This document shows, one piece after another, positions 18,201 to 27,363 of a DNA stretch of 42,649 nt. A model generated the notes under the pieces. It was given only the letters and a program-made list of their open reading frames with translations. It made no database searches and was not told the DNA's origin. Numbering within the stretch: the first letter of the stretch is position 1; each line of letters opens with the position of its first letter. Source of the stretch: Candidatus Cloacimonadota bacterium (lineage in GTDB: Bacteria; Cloacimonadota; Cloacimonadia; Cloacimonadales; TCS61); the NCBI GenBank assembly GCA_018400535.1, contig JAGYMQ010000077.1:1-42649 (forward strand), given 5' to 3'. Made by a program: the position numbers and the translations under genes.

Positions 18201-18259
18201 TTTATCGTATCGAAACCGATAATTTTATTTCCACAAAAAAAATGTTAATGATCAAATAA
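15239..18259 (+). CDS. Large secreted protein: concanavalin/DUF1349-like N-terminal region, propeller-like middle, C-terminal sorting (T9SS type A-like) domain
   Basis: Signal peptide MKQKLIVFLVILFYGSLFSLQ; C-terminus FGLFQNYPNPFNPNTNIRFTL...NVGNGIYFYRIETDNFISTKKMLMIK. GGAGG RBS 6 nt before the ATG at 15239. Confidence 0.85.
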   Translation: MKQKLIVFLVILFYGSLFSLQTTNFTETDGIIQSDKILDVFYYNTQNDNIADNWRTDNSLSWYNEPANPSDEFTGTIDNNRWQSMGDVTLSDGIVEYSGSCSYSIDGTPTNGALYSQGKWNFSGDFNIQISYSDFVADNGSGIRLEIKDDGLPQNYFLFVERVVQNDGTHQYCRNDHNNNFASVNTAATEGRLRIERSGTNVTTYYGYWDEGSGVDEDRWKWTTIGSALNFGDHDIYVKIFTVGTDNEKSVAVDVDNFIASFSAGSCNFTNLGSNSRSTTKAFPEQTILVATDKGLDIIDASDNTLWMRFKNYDKDRNDAEDQNMVVDTLNTIFALNGRIYCGAYEGYMAGLGVIDFTQDKCWFYDSHIEDGTGWDCLADISERNMHRGWTDNSSTYTQIQSYEVYDISVKVIDDGRAEKTFVALGQGVSEGGSNSSVCVVNIDDNSASYDIIQGYSDPVISVDFGINDYLYYMTRSRLHNSYTDYQNSGEFVPDNSVSIATPTDRVGAELVTSDANLFIAEKDIITPLNSGSATRRALSDFSIQTTYNVSPSSILWGSSSCSALATNNNALFIATNHSSEGRIYVVGLTAPDDDQVRGEFNYPSILSSPDIAGITFGSATDEENLFVFYGNNSGLTRIVGNDAELTMQEPFEGEIRHQFTDGNAFTYDFANVTLTLDPADARAEYGEIAVTLYNDAPNVQNPDNAIESWFEIEAETGFDALPLDVRFEIDETIAPVGSDNLILFSSETALPGSWTTHNEDPEVTVTEWHYDEQPYYVDFQTNHFSAWGTSNGSGDTPLPVTLSNFYVELHENPILHWITESETENACWNIYRSMSTDLENALWLNNNEVIVGHGTTTMSSEYEYMDNYPIQGGVTYWYWLESIDLTGNSEHFGPIQLNIPEGGGNDDPPTIPYEFGLFQNYPNPFNPNTNIRFTLKNDSFCKLTIFNIKGEKVYTLFDGLASKNQIYNCVWNGKDENAKNVGNGIYFYRIETDNFISTKKMLMIK

Positions 18260-18284
18260 CCAATACCAATCGATAAAATGCGAG

Positions 18285-18317
18285 AAACAGACGTCTTAGC
18301 AGGCGTCTGTTTTTTTA
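18285..18317 (+). terminator. Rho-independent terminator
   Basis: AAACAGACG/CGTCTGTTT 9-bp stem, 10-nt loop, followed by T7. Confidence 0.9.
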
Positions 18318-18366
18318 TTCTATCGGATAAAAATTCTGGCTCTGGGATAATATCAGAATAAAATTA

Positions 18367-18382
18367 TTAACTAATTAGTTAA
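18367..18382. promoter_or_regulatory. Candidate SOS/repressor operator, perfect 16-bp palindrome TTAACTAATTAGTTAA
   Basis: Perfect palindrome just upstream of a TTGACA -35-like hexamer (18391-18396) and the umuD gene. Confidence 0.5.
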
Positions 18383-18451
18383 AATAAAAGTTGACACGTT
18401 ATCTCTGTAGTTAATATTTGCTTTGTAAATGAAAAGCAAGGAGGTAATGAA

Positions 18452-18904
18452 ATGGCTGATAAACTAACATTAGAAACCAAAGTTACGGAAATTTACAGAG
18501 CAAGCGCAGAAATTTCGCTGCCTCGTCCCTTGCTTGCTTCCAACATCTCAGCTGGATTTCCTTCGCCAGCCCAAGATTATATCGAAGACAATCTCGATCT
18601 TAACCAATTTTTGATATCTCATCCTGCTGCCACCTATTTCGTGAAAGTGGAAGGCTATTCTATGATCAATGCCGGAATTTATCCTGATGATATTCTGATC
18701 GTGGATCGTGCTGCTGAACCACTTCACAAAAAAATTGTCATCGCGGTTGTCGATGGCGAACTCACCGTAAAACGTCTTTTCAAAGAAAAAAATAAATGGT
18801 TTTTATTGCCCGATAATGATGAATTCACACCGATCGAGATCACGCGAGAAATGGAAGTTAATATCTGGGGCGTTGTAACTTATGCTATCCACAAAATGAG
18901 GTGA
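18452..18904 (+). CDS. umuD: UmuD-like S24 self-cleaving SOS mutagenesis protein
   Basis: Cleavage site SAGFPSP, catalytic Ser in VEGYSMINAGI, Lys in DGELTVKRL; AAGGAGGT RBS. Confidence 0.92.
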   Translation: MADKLTLETKVTEIYRASAEISLPRPLLASNISAGFPSPAQDYIEDNLDLNQFLISHPAATYFVKVEGYSMINAGIYPDDILIVDRAAEPLHKKIVIAVVDGELTVKRLFKEKNKWFLLPDNDEFTPIEITREMEVNIWGVVTYAIHKMR

Positions 18905-18907
18905 AGA

Positions 18908-20188
18908 ATGGCAAAAGAGAGAATTGCACTGGTGGATTGCAACAGTTTCTACGCTTCCTGTGAAAAAGTTTTTGCACCACATTTACGAAATAAACCGATC
19001 GGCGTTCTTTCCAATAATGACGGTATTATTGTTGCGCTTTCACCAGAATTGAAAAAATTGGGTGTGAAAAGAGGAACACCAGCGTTCAAGATAAATAAGT
19101 ATTTGATCAAAAAATTTGATATCAGACTTTTTTCTTCCAATTACACGCTCTATGGCGATATGTCTGCCCGTGTGATGAAGACATTGACGCAATTCACTCC
19201 AGAATTGGAAATATATTCTATTGACGAGGCTTTTCTTTCGCTCACCGGTTTTGATCATTTGAATCTCACAGATTATGGAAAAGAGATCAAAAAAATGGTG
19301 AAAAAATGGACAGGCTTACCTGTTTCTGTGGGAATCGGACCGAGTAAAACACTGGCGAAAGTAGCAAATCGTTTTGCCAAAAAACATCGTTTCACGGAAG
19401 GAGTATTTGACATTAGCGATCATCCTGACCGCGAGAAAGTTTTGCGCTGGATCTCAGTAGAAGATATTTGGGGCGTGGGCAGACAATATGCCAAAATGCT
19501 GCGTCGTAATGGAATTACCAATGCTTTCGAACTAACAAAAGCGCCTGACAAATGGATACAAGATAAAATGACAATCGTAGGATTGCGTATGGTGAAAGAG
19601 CTGCGCGGCATTCCCTGTCTTGATCTGGAACTCGATGTTGATCCAAAAAAGGAAATCGTTTCTTCCAAATCCTTCGGCAGAGCTGTCACCTCCTTTCAAG
19701 AAATGAAAGAAGCTGCCGCCGATTATTGCACGCGTGCTGTGGAAAAATTGCGCAGAGACAAACAGGTCGCCTCGCTTTTGATGGTTTTCCTTTCTACAAA
19801 TCGGTTCAAAAATGAACCGCAATATGCCAATTATGCCAGCTTGCATTTACCACTTCCTTCTGCCTATACTCCCGATTTCCTGCACGCAACACACAAAATT
19901 CTCAAAAAGATCTTTCGTCCTGGCTATAAATATAAAAAAGTCGGGATCATGCTGGCAGAGATCACGCATCAAACCAAAGCGCCACTCGATCTTTTCCGTC
20001 CCACGTATCTAGATGATCATCGCAAAATCGTTATGGATTGTATGGACGAGATCAATGAAAAGATGGGCAATCACAAAATGATCTATGCCGCTGCTGGAGT
20101 TTCCAGAAAATGGCAGATGCGACGTGATCATCTAACTCCACATTACACAACAAATTGGCAGGACATTCCCATCGTGCAGGCAAAATGA
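18908..20188 (+). CDS. umuC: UmuC-like Y-family DNA polymerase V subunit
   Basis: ALVDCNSFYASCEKVFAP, SNNDGII, YSIDEAFLSLTG and VGIGPSKTLAKVANRFAKK motifs. Confidence 0.92.
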   Translation: MAKERIALVDCNSFYASCEKVFAPHLRNKPIGVLSNNDGIIVALSPELKKLGVKRGTPAFKINKYLIKKFDIRLFSSNYTLYGDMSARVMKTLTQFTPELEIYSIDEAFLSLTGFDHLNLTDYGKEIKKMVKKWTGLPVSVGIGPSKTLAKVANRFAKKHRFTEGVFDISDHPDREKVLRWISVEDIWGVGRQYAKMLRRNGITNAFELTKAPDKWIQDKMTIVGLRMVKELRGIPCLDLELDVDPKKEIVSSKSFGRAVTSFQEMKEAAADYCTRAVEKLRRDKQVASLLMVFLSTNRFKNEPQYANYASLHLPLPSAYTPDFLHATHKILKKIFRPGYKYKKVGIMLAEITHQTKAPLDLFRPTYLDDHRKIVMDCMDEINEKMGNHKMIYAAAGVSRKWQMRRDHLTPHYTTNWQDIPIVQAK

Positions 20189-21279
20189 TGAAAAAGATCA
20201 TTCATATTGATATGGATGCATTTTTTGCTGCGGTCGAAATTCGCGATAATCCAGAATATGAAGGAAAACCGTTGATCGTGGGCGGCAAACCGAACAGCCG
20301 AGGTGTTGTTTCCACCTGTTCCTATGAAGCCAGAAAATATGGAATTCATTCAGCGATGCCGAGTTTCAAAGCCTATCAGCTCTGTCCGCATGCTATCTTT
20401 GTGCGTGGCAGATTTGATGCCTATCGCGAAGCTTCGCAGCAGATCAAGGAAATTTTCTTTGATTATACTGATCTCGTCGAACCCGTTTCTATCGATGAAG
20501 CCTATCTTGATGTTACAAAAAATAAAAAAAATATGGCTTCTGCCACAGAAATCGCCAGCGAGATCAGAAAGCGCATCAAGGAGAAAACAAAATTGACGGC
20601 ATCTGCTGGAGTTTCCTACAATAAATTTCTGGCGAAGATCGCTTCTGATCTGGATAAACCAGATGGATTGGTCATCATTCCACCGCATAAAGCCTATCAA
20701 ATTCTGGAAAATTTGCCGATCGGAAAATTTCACGGTATTGGAAAAGCCAGCGAGAAAAAAATGAATGAATTGGGAATTCGAACTGGAAAGAATTTGAAAG
20801 AATGTTCATTATCAGAATTGATCAAACATTTTGGAAAAGTGGGAAGTTATTATTTCAATATTGTGCGCGGTATAGATGAGCGAGAAGTTAAAACAAAAAG
20901 GATCAGGAAATCTTTGGGACACGAGCGCACTTTTAGCAAAGATATTTCCGATATTGCTTCCATGCTAAAGATTTTGGAAAAAATGGCAAAGAAGATCAGC
21001 TTGGAAATGAAAGCAAAAAATTTTCAGGCAAAAACTTTAACTTTAAAGATCAAGTATGCCAATTTTGATTTAATAAGCAGAAGTAAAACGCTTGAAATTC
21101 CTTTTGATAAAGAAAAACCGATCTTTTATCTGGGGAAAAAAATGCTGCTGGAAACTTTGGGTCCCAAATGCAATATCAGACTTCTGGGTCTGACTGTTTC
21201 AAATTTGGTTTGGAATAATGATTCCCGAGATGAGCAGAAACTTTTTTCCTTCTTTACAGACGAGTTACCGGAAATTTGA
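20185..21279 (+). CDS. dinB: DNA polymerase IV (Y-family)
   Basis: IIHIDMDAFFAAVEIRDNPEYEGKPLIVGG, SYEARKYGIHSAMP, SIDEAYLDVT; ATG at 20185 overlaps the umuC stop (ATGA). Confidence 0.93.
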   Translation: MMKKIIHIDMDAFFAAVEIRDNPEYEGKPLIVGGKPNSRGVVSTCSYEARKYGIHSAMPSFKAYQLCPHAIFVRGRFDAYREASQQIKEIFFDYTDLVEPVSIDEAYLDVTKNKKNMASATEIASEIRKRIKEKTKLTASAGVSYNKFLAKIASDLDKPDGLVIIPPHKAYQILENLPIGKFHGIGKASEKKMNELGIRTGKNLKECSLSELIKHFGKVGSYYFNIVRGIDEREVKTKRIRKSLGHERTFSKDISDIASMLKILEKMAKKISLEMKAKNFQAKTLTLKIKYANFDLISRSKTLEIPFDKEKPIFYLGKKMLLETLGPKCNIRLLGLTVSNLVWNNDSRDEQKLFSFFTDELPEI

Positions 21280-21379
21280 TAAAATTGTTTTTCGGTTCGT
21301 TCAAAAAATATCTTCTAACCAAAAAAATAATTCCAGTTATTAAAGCAAATTAATCCAATCAAGATAGAATAAAGAAAAA

Positions 21380-21411
21380 GCCTGTTTTATGAGAAAACAG
21401 GCAATGATTTT
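21380..21411. terminator. Bidirectional intrinsic terminator between convergent dinB and rpsA
   Basis: Perfect 9-bp stem GCCTGTTTT/AAAACAGGC (21380-21388, 21394-21402) flanked by A-rich sequence on the left and ATGATTTTTT on the right. Confidence 0.85.
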
Positions 21412-21425
21412 TTAAAGAAGGAAAT

Positions 21426-23063
21426 TTATAATTCAATATCTGTAAAAGGATTATCCTCGCGGATTATTTCTTTTTTAGATTTTTGCTGCTGATAATTTTG
21501 CCAACCATCTTTTTCTCTTCTGGTTTCTGGCATATTGGTCGGCTCTAAAGAAATTCTACGAGCTAATGGATCGATTTTCACAACTTTCAATTTGATCTCC
21601 TCACCTACATTTTTGGATTTCAAAGATAATTTTGCTGCTTTCATTTTGGATGCAGGCAATAAACCAGTCACTCCATCAGCTACTTTTACGAATGTGCCAA
21701 AGCTCACAACATTTTCGATAATGCCGTTGATCACATCACCTTCTTTAACTTCTTCTGCGATCTTATCCCAAGGATTCGGTTGCAATCTTTTCAAAGAAAG
21801 CGAGATCTTTCTCTCGTTCTGATTGATATTTAGGATCTGTGCTTCCACCATTTCTCCTTCATCAACAACTTCAGAAGGATTGGCAATGCGACGACCGTGT
21901 GACATTTCGGAGATCGGGATCAAACCTTCCACACCTGTTTTGATCTCTACAAATGAGCCAAAAGGTAAATTGCGAAGCACTTTGCATTTGACGACATCTC
22001 CTTCATTTAATTCTTTTAGAGCTTTATCCAAAGGATTTTCCTGAAGTGCTTTCATGCTCAAAGATATTTTTTCTTTTTTGATCTTGATCACTTTCGCTTT
22101 TACTTCGTCACCCAGATTCAAAATATCGGAAGGAGAATCAATATGTTCCCAGGAAAATTGTGAAATATGTAGCAATCCATCTATACCACCCAGATCAATG
22201 AAAGCACCAAAATTCGTGAGCCTGATGACCTTGCCAGTTACGATCGAGCCTACTTCAAGCTCTTTCAAAAGTTTCTTTTTCTTCTTCTCGAGTTCTTTTT
22301 TTTGTAGAACCTTGCGTGAAACAACAATATTATTGCCCCGATCCTTGAACTCGATGATCTGAAAATCAAAAGTCTCTCCGATGAATTGTTTCGGTTCTGT
22401 CACGATCTTGATATCGATATGCGAGATCGGACAAAATGTGTGAATGCCAGATATATTAATGATGAAACCACCTTTCGTGATCGATTGCACTTTTCCTTTG
22501 ACAGGAATTTTTTCCTCGTAAGCCTCTCGCAAAACATTCAAATTTACTGTGATCAAGCTCTTGGCGATGACTGTTTCCGTATCGGAATATTTTACGATAT
22601 AGCCTTCTAAACTATCGCCTTTTTTATAGGGAAGTTCACCCTTTTTATCTAAATAATCTTGCTTTTCTGCATAAGCATCTCTTTTGCCACCCAAAGTTAC
22701 AAAAATATATGAATCTGTGATATTGATGATCTCGCCTTTGACCTTATCACCAACTTCCAGCTCTTGCATATTTGCCAGAGAATCTTCCAGCATCTGCTCA
22801 AATTCAGGATCTACTAAAGATTCTTCTTTTTCTTCATCGGTTGAATTTTCTTCAGGCTTTTCTTCTGTGCTTTCTTTGGGTTCTGTTTCAATTACTTCTT
22901 CGGTTGGTTCTTTTTCTGTGGTGGGTTGTTCAAGTTCTTCAGATTCTTGCACGCTCTCTATTGTCTCTGGCTTTTCCTGTGATTTGGTTTCTTCGGCTAT
23001 TTGCTCTTTATCTTGCGCAGTCTTTTTCTCTGAGTTGTTTTGTTCATCACTCATAACTAACAT
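21426..23063 (-). CDS. rpsA: 30S ribosomal protein S1, ~5 S1 domains, acidic N-terminal extension
   Basis: Repeated S1 domains (VTGKVIRLTNFGAFIDLGGIDGLLHISQFSWEHI..., VVKCKVLRNLPFGSFVEIKTGVEGLIPISEM...). Start set at the ATG at 23063 behind GGGAG. Confidence 0.9.
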   Translation of the reverse strand: MLVMSDEQNNSEKKTAQDKEQIAEETKSQEKPETIESVQESEELEQPTTEKEPTEEVIETEPKESTEEKPEENSTDEEKEESLVDPEFEQMLEDSLANMQELEVGDKVKGEIINITDSYIFVTLGGKRDAYAEKQDYLDKKGELPYKKGDSLEGYIVKYSDTETVIAKSLITVNLNVLREAYEEKIPVKGKVQSITKGGFIINISGIHTFCPISHIDIKIVTEPKQFIGETFDFQIIEFKDRGNNIVVSRKVLQKKELEKKKKKLLKELEVGSIVTGKVIRLTNFGAFIDLGGIDGLLHISQFSWEHIDSPSDILNLGDEVKAKVIKIKKEKISLSMKALQENPLDKALKELNEGDVVKCKVLRNLPFGSFVEIKTGVEGLIPISEMSHGRRIANPSEVVDEGEMVEAQILNINQNERKISLSLKRLQPNPWDKIAEEVKEGDVINGIIENVVSFGTFVKVADGVTGLLPASKMKAAKLSLKSKNVGEEIKLKVVKIDPLARRISLEPTNMPETRREKDGWQNYQQQKSKKEIIREDNPFTDIEL

Positions 23064-23236
23064 ATTTCTTACTCCCGTAATATACTGATTTTGTGACAAA
23101 AAGAAATCCCCGCTTTCTTTGTCCAGAAATATTTTGTTTTAATCAATATTAATGTTTTTCTATACTTTTTTAAAATTTTTCAAAATTTCCAAATCCTAAA
23201 AAATGAAATGGATCTTTTTTTTTTGGTTGACACAAA

Positions 23237-23249
23237 ATAGATGATCTAT
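23237..23249. promoter_or_regulatory. Palindrome ATAGATGATCTAT downstream of a TTGACA hexamer
   Basis: 6-bp perfect arms in the promoter region of the gene at 23293. Confidence 0.25.
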
Positions 23250-23292
23250 TCTTCTCTGTTAAAATTTGTAAAAAAAATTGTTTGGAGGAAAT

Positions 23293-24366
23293 ATGAAAAA
23301 AGTGATCAGTTTCTTTGTTGTTTTTGTTTTTGTTAGCTTCCTGTTTGCTGAAGAAGAAAAAAGTCTGGATCAAACGCTGGAAGAACTTTCAGGTCAGGCT
23401 GCCAAAGAATATGTTCGTCCGATCGTTTCAGCTTTTGGCACAAATTTGAATGGCGGCTGGTTTCATAAAGCACCAAAATCAAAATTCCTTAATATTGATG
23501 TGGAATTTGCAATGGTCTTCATGGGAACGACTTTCCCCGATGATGCAAAAGATTTTAACGTGGAAGGAGATTTCCGTTTCACAGAATCTCAGGCAGAAAA
23601 ATACTTAACACAGGATTTTGCCGGTACTCCGGAATTGCAAAATATTTTAATCGATGGGATCATCAATCAGGATTTTACTGTAGGTATGTCTGGTCCTACC
23701 ATTGTTGGTTCTGCTGAAGATAGCATTAGAATCGACTTTGAAGGTTATGATATTCAGTATATTAGTCCTTATACTGGACAAGATACAACGTCGACATTAG
23801 GAGCTTTAGCAATACCCTTGCCGGTCACCGGTCTTTTAGAAGATGCCAGCATGCTTCCCCTTTTCACACCGCAGCTCGCTGTGGGAACGCTTTATGGAAC
23901 GAAGCTGGCTTTCCGTTATTTGCCGCCATTTGATCTTGGTGACGAATTAGGAGAATTCAATTATTGGGGAATCGGCATTCAGCATAATCCTAAAGCCTAT
24001 ATTTTCTTTCCTGTACCGATCGATGTTTGTCTTTCATTTTTCACGCAACAGATGGATCTGGGAAATTATATCACGGCAAAAGCTTCGACTTTTGGGCTGA
24101 ACGTTAGCAAACAATTTGGCCTGAAAATGTTCAATATCACACCTTATGCTGGATTGATGTATGAAACATCTACGATGGAATTTTCCTATCAATACTTGAT
24201 CTCAGATGATATCGATCCAATGAATATCAATTTTGAATTAGAAGGTGAAAACAATTATCGCCTCACCATCGGTTCTTCTTTCAAGCTGGGGATGTTCCAT
24301 CTCAATGCTGATTATAACATTGGTGACTACAATTCGTTCACAGCAGGATTCGGCGTTGCTTTCTAA
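23293..24366 (+). CDS. Outer-membrane-type protein (DUF6588-like), exported
   Basis: Signal peptide MKKVISFFVVFVFVSFLFAEE; YVRPIVSAFGTNLNGGWFHKA region; beta-strand-rich C-terminus ending ...FTAGFGVAF; GGAGGAA RBS. Confidence 0.65.
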   Translation: MKKVISFFVVFVFVSFLFAEEEKSLDQTLEELSGQAAKEYVRPIVSAFGTNLNGGWFHKAPKSKFLNIDVEFAMVFMGTTFPDDAKDFNVEGDFRFTESQAEKYLTQDFAGTPELQNILIDGIINQDFTVGMSGPTIVGSAEDSIRIDFEGYDIQYISPYTGQDTTSTLGALAIPLPVTGLLEDASMLPLFTPQLAVGTLYGTKLAFRYLPPFDLGDELGEFNYWGIGIQHNPKAYIFFPVPIDVCLSFFTQQMDLGNYITAKASTFGLNVSKQFGLKMFNITPYAGLMYETSTMEFSYQYLISDDIDPMNINFELEGENNYRLTIGSSFKLGMFHLNADYNIGDYNSFTAGFGVAF

Positions 24367-24407
24367 TATTTTACCTAAACTCTATTCTGCAAATTAGTTG
24401 TTAGCTT

Positions 24408-24968
24408 ATGGAATTTTTGGAAGTAATCAAAACTCGAAAAAGCATCAGAGATTTCAGCTCCAAATCAATTCCTGAAAAAATTTTGCAGGAAATTCTGGAA
24501 GCTGGAAGAATAGCTCCATCTTTTCAAAATAGACAATGCTGGCATTTTATTGTGGTGACCGAAACAAAATTGCGGAAACAACTTGCTCTCCACAACGGTT
24601 TGATCGGGAAAGTGAATTTCTTTATCAAAAACGCACCCGTGATAATCGCTGCCTGCGCAGATCCATCACAAAGCGGCACACTTAATCAACAGAATTATTA
24701 TCTGGTCGATGTTGCTATCGCTTTCCAGCAAATGATGTTGACAGCTTGGAATTTTGGTATTGGCAGCTGTTGGCTGGCAGCTTTCAAAGAAAAAAAAGTG
24801 AAGAAAATCCTTGCACTACCAGCAAATTTTCGCGTTGTGGCAATAAGTCCCTTTGGCTATCCTAACAAGAAGGAACATATTTATAGCAAAGCGGTGAAAA
24901 CTATTGCTCGAAGCAAAAGAAGAAAAGATATCAAAAAAATCGTTTCTTATAATTATTATGAAGGATAA
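24408..24968 (+). CDS. Nitroreductase family protein
   Basis: MEFLEVIKTRKSIRDFSSKSIPEKILQEILEAGRIAPSFQNRQCWHFIVV is the classic nitroreductase N-terminus. Confidence 0.9.
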   Translation: MEFLEVIKTRKSIRDFSSKSIPEKILQEILEAGRIAPSFQNRQCWHFIVVTETKLRKQLALHNGLIGKVNFFIKNAPVIIAACADPSQSGTLNQQNYYLVDVAIAFQQMMLTAWNFGIGSCWLAAFKEKKVKKILALPANFRVVAISPFGYPNKKEHIYSKAVKTIARSKRRKDIKKIVSYNYYEG

Positions 24969-24971
24969 AAT

Positions 24972-26045
24972 ATGAAGTTAAATCGAAAATTTATTGAAAA
25001 ATTACCAAAAACTGATCTACACGTCCATCTTGATGGCTCGCTGAGATTGAACACTTTGCTGGACCTTGCCAAAGAACAAAACGTCAAATTGCCCACAACT
25101 GATAAAAAGAAACTGAAAAAGATCGTCAGCTGCGATGATGATTGTAAAAGTCTGGAAGAATACTTGAAAGCCTTTGAGATCACTTTGAGCGTTTTACAGA
25201 CAAAAGAAGCTTTGGAACGAGTAGCTTATGAGCTGGCAGAAGACGCCGCCAAAGAGAATATTCGTTATATGGAAGTGCGCTATTCTCCCATTTTGCATAT
25301 CCAAAAAGGACTTTCTCTTTCACTCATATCCGATGCCGTTCTCAATGGATTACGCAAAGCAGAAAAAGCATTCAATATAAAAACTTATGTGATCATCTGC
25401 GGTATTCGTAATATGGATCCTGATACTTCGTTACGCCTGGCAGAGCTCGCCGTCGCCTACAAAAATAAAGGTGTCATCGGCTTTGATCTTGCTGGTGCAG
25501 AATATAATCATCCTGCAAAAGATCATATGGATGCTTTTTATCTGGCTTTAAATAATAATGTCAATATCACTGTTCATGCTGGAGAAGCTTATGGACCGGA
25601 CAGCATTCATCAAGCTTTGCATTATTGCAGCACTCATCGGATCGGACACGGCACACGACTGATCGAAGACGGTGATCTCTTGAATTATGTGAATGATCAT
25701 CGCATTCCGCTGGAGATCTGTCTGAAAAGTAATCTGCACACCAAATCAGTCAAATCTATCCAAAGCCATCCACTCAGTTTTTATCTTGATTATGGTTTGC
25801 GCGTTACGCTAAATACTGATAATCGGCTTGTATCCAGCACAACTTTGACCGACGAATTTATGCTGGCTATAGAAAAATTAAATTTAAATTATAACGATGT
25901 GAAAAACATTATTATCAATGGATTTAAAAGCGCATTCATCCCATACCGCGAACGTGTCGTTCTCATCAATAAAGCGATCAAAGAAATCGAAAGTTTGGAA
26001 GAAGCAGAATTGAAAGAAAAGATCGTTCTGGAAGAAAAAATTTAA
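24972..26045 (+). CDS. add: Adenosine deaminase
   Basis: LPKTDLHVHLDGSLR, NVNITVHAGEAYGPDSI, RIGHGTRLI and LNTDNRLVS metal/active-site motifs. Confidence 0.9.
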   Translation: MKLNRKFIEKLPKTDLHVHLDGSLRLNTLLDLAKEQNVKLPTTDKKKLKKIVSCDDDCKSLEEYLKAFEITLSVLQTKEALERVAYELAEDAAKENIRYMEVRYSPILHIQKGLSLSLISDAVLNGLRKAEKAFNIKTYVIICGIRNMDPDTSLRLAELAVAYKNKGVIGFDLAGAEYNHPAKDHMDAFYLALNNNVNITVHAGEAYGPDSIHQALHYCSTHRIGHGTRLIEDGDLLNYVNDHRIPLEICLKSNLHTKSVKSIQSHPLSFYLDYGLRVTLNTDNRLVSSTTLTDEFMLAIEKLNLNYNDVKNIIINGFKSAFIPYRERVVLINKAIKEIESLEEAELKEKIVLEEKI

Positions 26046-26051
26046 GCTATT

Positions 26052-27356
26052 ATGCTTGATCCTATCACTGTTATCATCGCAGCTGTTTTTGTTTTTGTGA
26101 TCCTTTATCTGATCCATAATCAAGTTCTGAAAAAGAAGCTGTCTTCCTTGAATACAGAAAAGACAGAATTGACCACACGCAATGATCTGCTGATACAAGA
26201 AAGCAGCGATCAAAAAAGCGAGATCAATAAACTACGCGAATTAGACCGACAACAAAGCTCTGAGATCACAAAATTACAGACGATCAATCAGAATCTGGAA
26301 AACAAATTCACTGAGCAAAAAGAAGAAATTGCAGAACTCCAATCAAAATTTACAGAAACTTTCAAGAACCTGGCGAATGAGATATTGGAAGAAAAAACAC
26401 AAAAATTCACCGAACAAAACAAATCCCATTTGGATCAAATTCTCAATCCTTTGCGCGATAAGATCAAAGATTTTGAACAAAAAGTGAATGATACGAACGA
26501 GAAAAATCGGATGACAAATGCTTCCTTGATCCAGCAGATCAAAGATCTAAAAGATTTGAATCATAAGATCAGTGATGATGCAAAAAATCTGACTAAAGCT
26601 TTGAAAGGTGAAGTGAAAGTGCAAGGAAACTGGGGCGAGGTAATTCTGGAAAGAATATTGGAAGAATCCGGATTGAAAAAGGGCGAAGAATTCACAGTTC
26701 AGGAAAGTTTTTCTGAAGGTTCCAGTCGCCTGCAACCCGATGTGATAATCTATCTTCCCGAAGAAAAACACCTGATCATCGATTCCAAAGTTTCTCTGAT
26801 CAATTATGAGAAAATGATCAATGCAGAAAGTGAACAACATCGCGAGACCTATAAAAAAGCTCTCAATAATTCTGTCAAATCTCACATCGACAGACTACAA
26901 AAAAAACACTATGAAAACATCAAGCGACTGAATTCACCCGATTTTGTCTTTTTATTCCTACCGATCGAAGGTGCTTTCGCTTCCGTTTTGCAACAAGACA
27001 CTGAAATCTATCAATATGGCTTGAAAAAACACATCGTGATCGTCAGTCCGAGCACCTTATTGGCAACTCTCAGAACAATCGCTTTTATCTGGCGTCAGGA
27101 AAACCAAACAAAAAACGCCTTGGAAATCGCTCAAAAAAGTGGTGATCTACTCGATAAATTCATTGGCTTTTTGGAAGACATGAAAAAAATCGATGTCAAT
27201 ATTAGTCGCACGAGATCAGCTTATGATGATGCAGTGAAAAAACTTTCTGAGGGTAAAGGAAATATTTTGAATCGAGTAAAAATTTTAGAAGAAATGGGGG
27301 CAAAAGCAAAAAAGGAAATGCCCACAAAATTTAAAAAATTACAAATGGAAGATTGA
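26052..27356 (+). CDS. rmuC: RmuC-type DNA recombination protein
   Basis: N-terminal TM, long coiled coil, then GNWGEVILERILEESGL, QPDVIIYLPEEKHLIIDSKVSL and FLPIEGAFASVLQQD, typical of RmuC. Confidence 0.92.
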   Translation: MLDPITVIIAAVFVFVILYLIHNQVLKKKLSSLNTEKTELTTRNDLLIQESSDQKSEINKLRELDRQQSSEITKLQTINQNLENKFTEQKEEIAELQSKFTETFKNLANEILEEKTQKFTEQNKSHLDQILNPLRDKIKDFEQKVNDTNEKNRMTNASLIQQIKDLKDLNHKISDDAKNLTKALKGEVKVQGNWGEVILERILEESGLKKGEEFTVQESFSEGSSRLQPDVIIYLPEEKHLIIDSKVSLINYEKMINAESEQHRETYKKALNNSVKSHIDRLQKKHYENIKRLNSPDFVFLFLPIEGAFASVLQQDTEIYQYGLKKHIVIVSPSTLLATLRTIAFIWRQENQTKNALEIAQKSGDLLDKFIGFLEDMKKIDVNISRTRSAYDDAVKKLSEGKGNILNRVKILEEMGAKAKKEMPTKFKKLQMED

Positions 27357-27363
27357 GGGAATT

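Noticed and set aside
22684-23088. 134-aa plus-strand ORF, Ser-rich
   Set aside because: Antisense to the acidic repeat-rich N-terminus of S1; composition is explained by the opposite strand.
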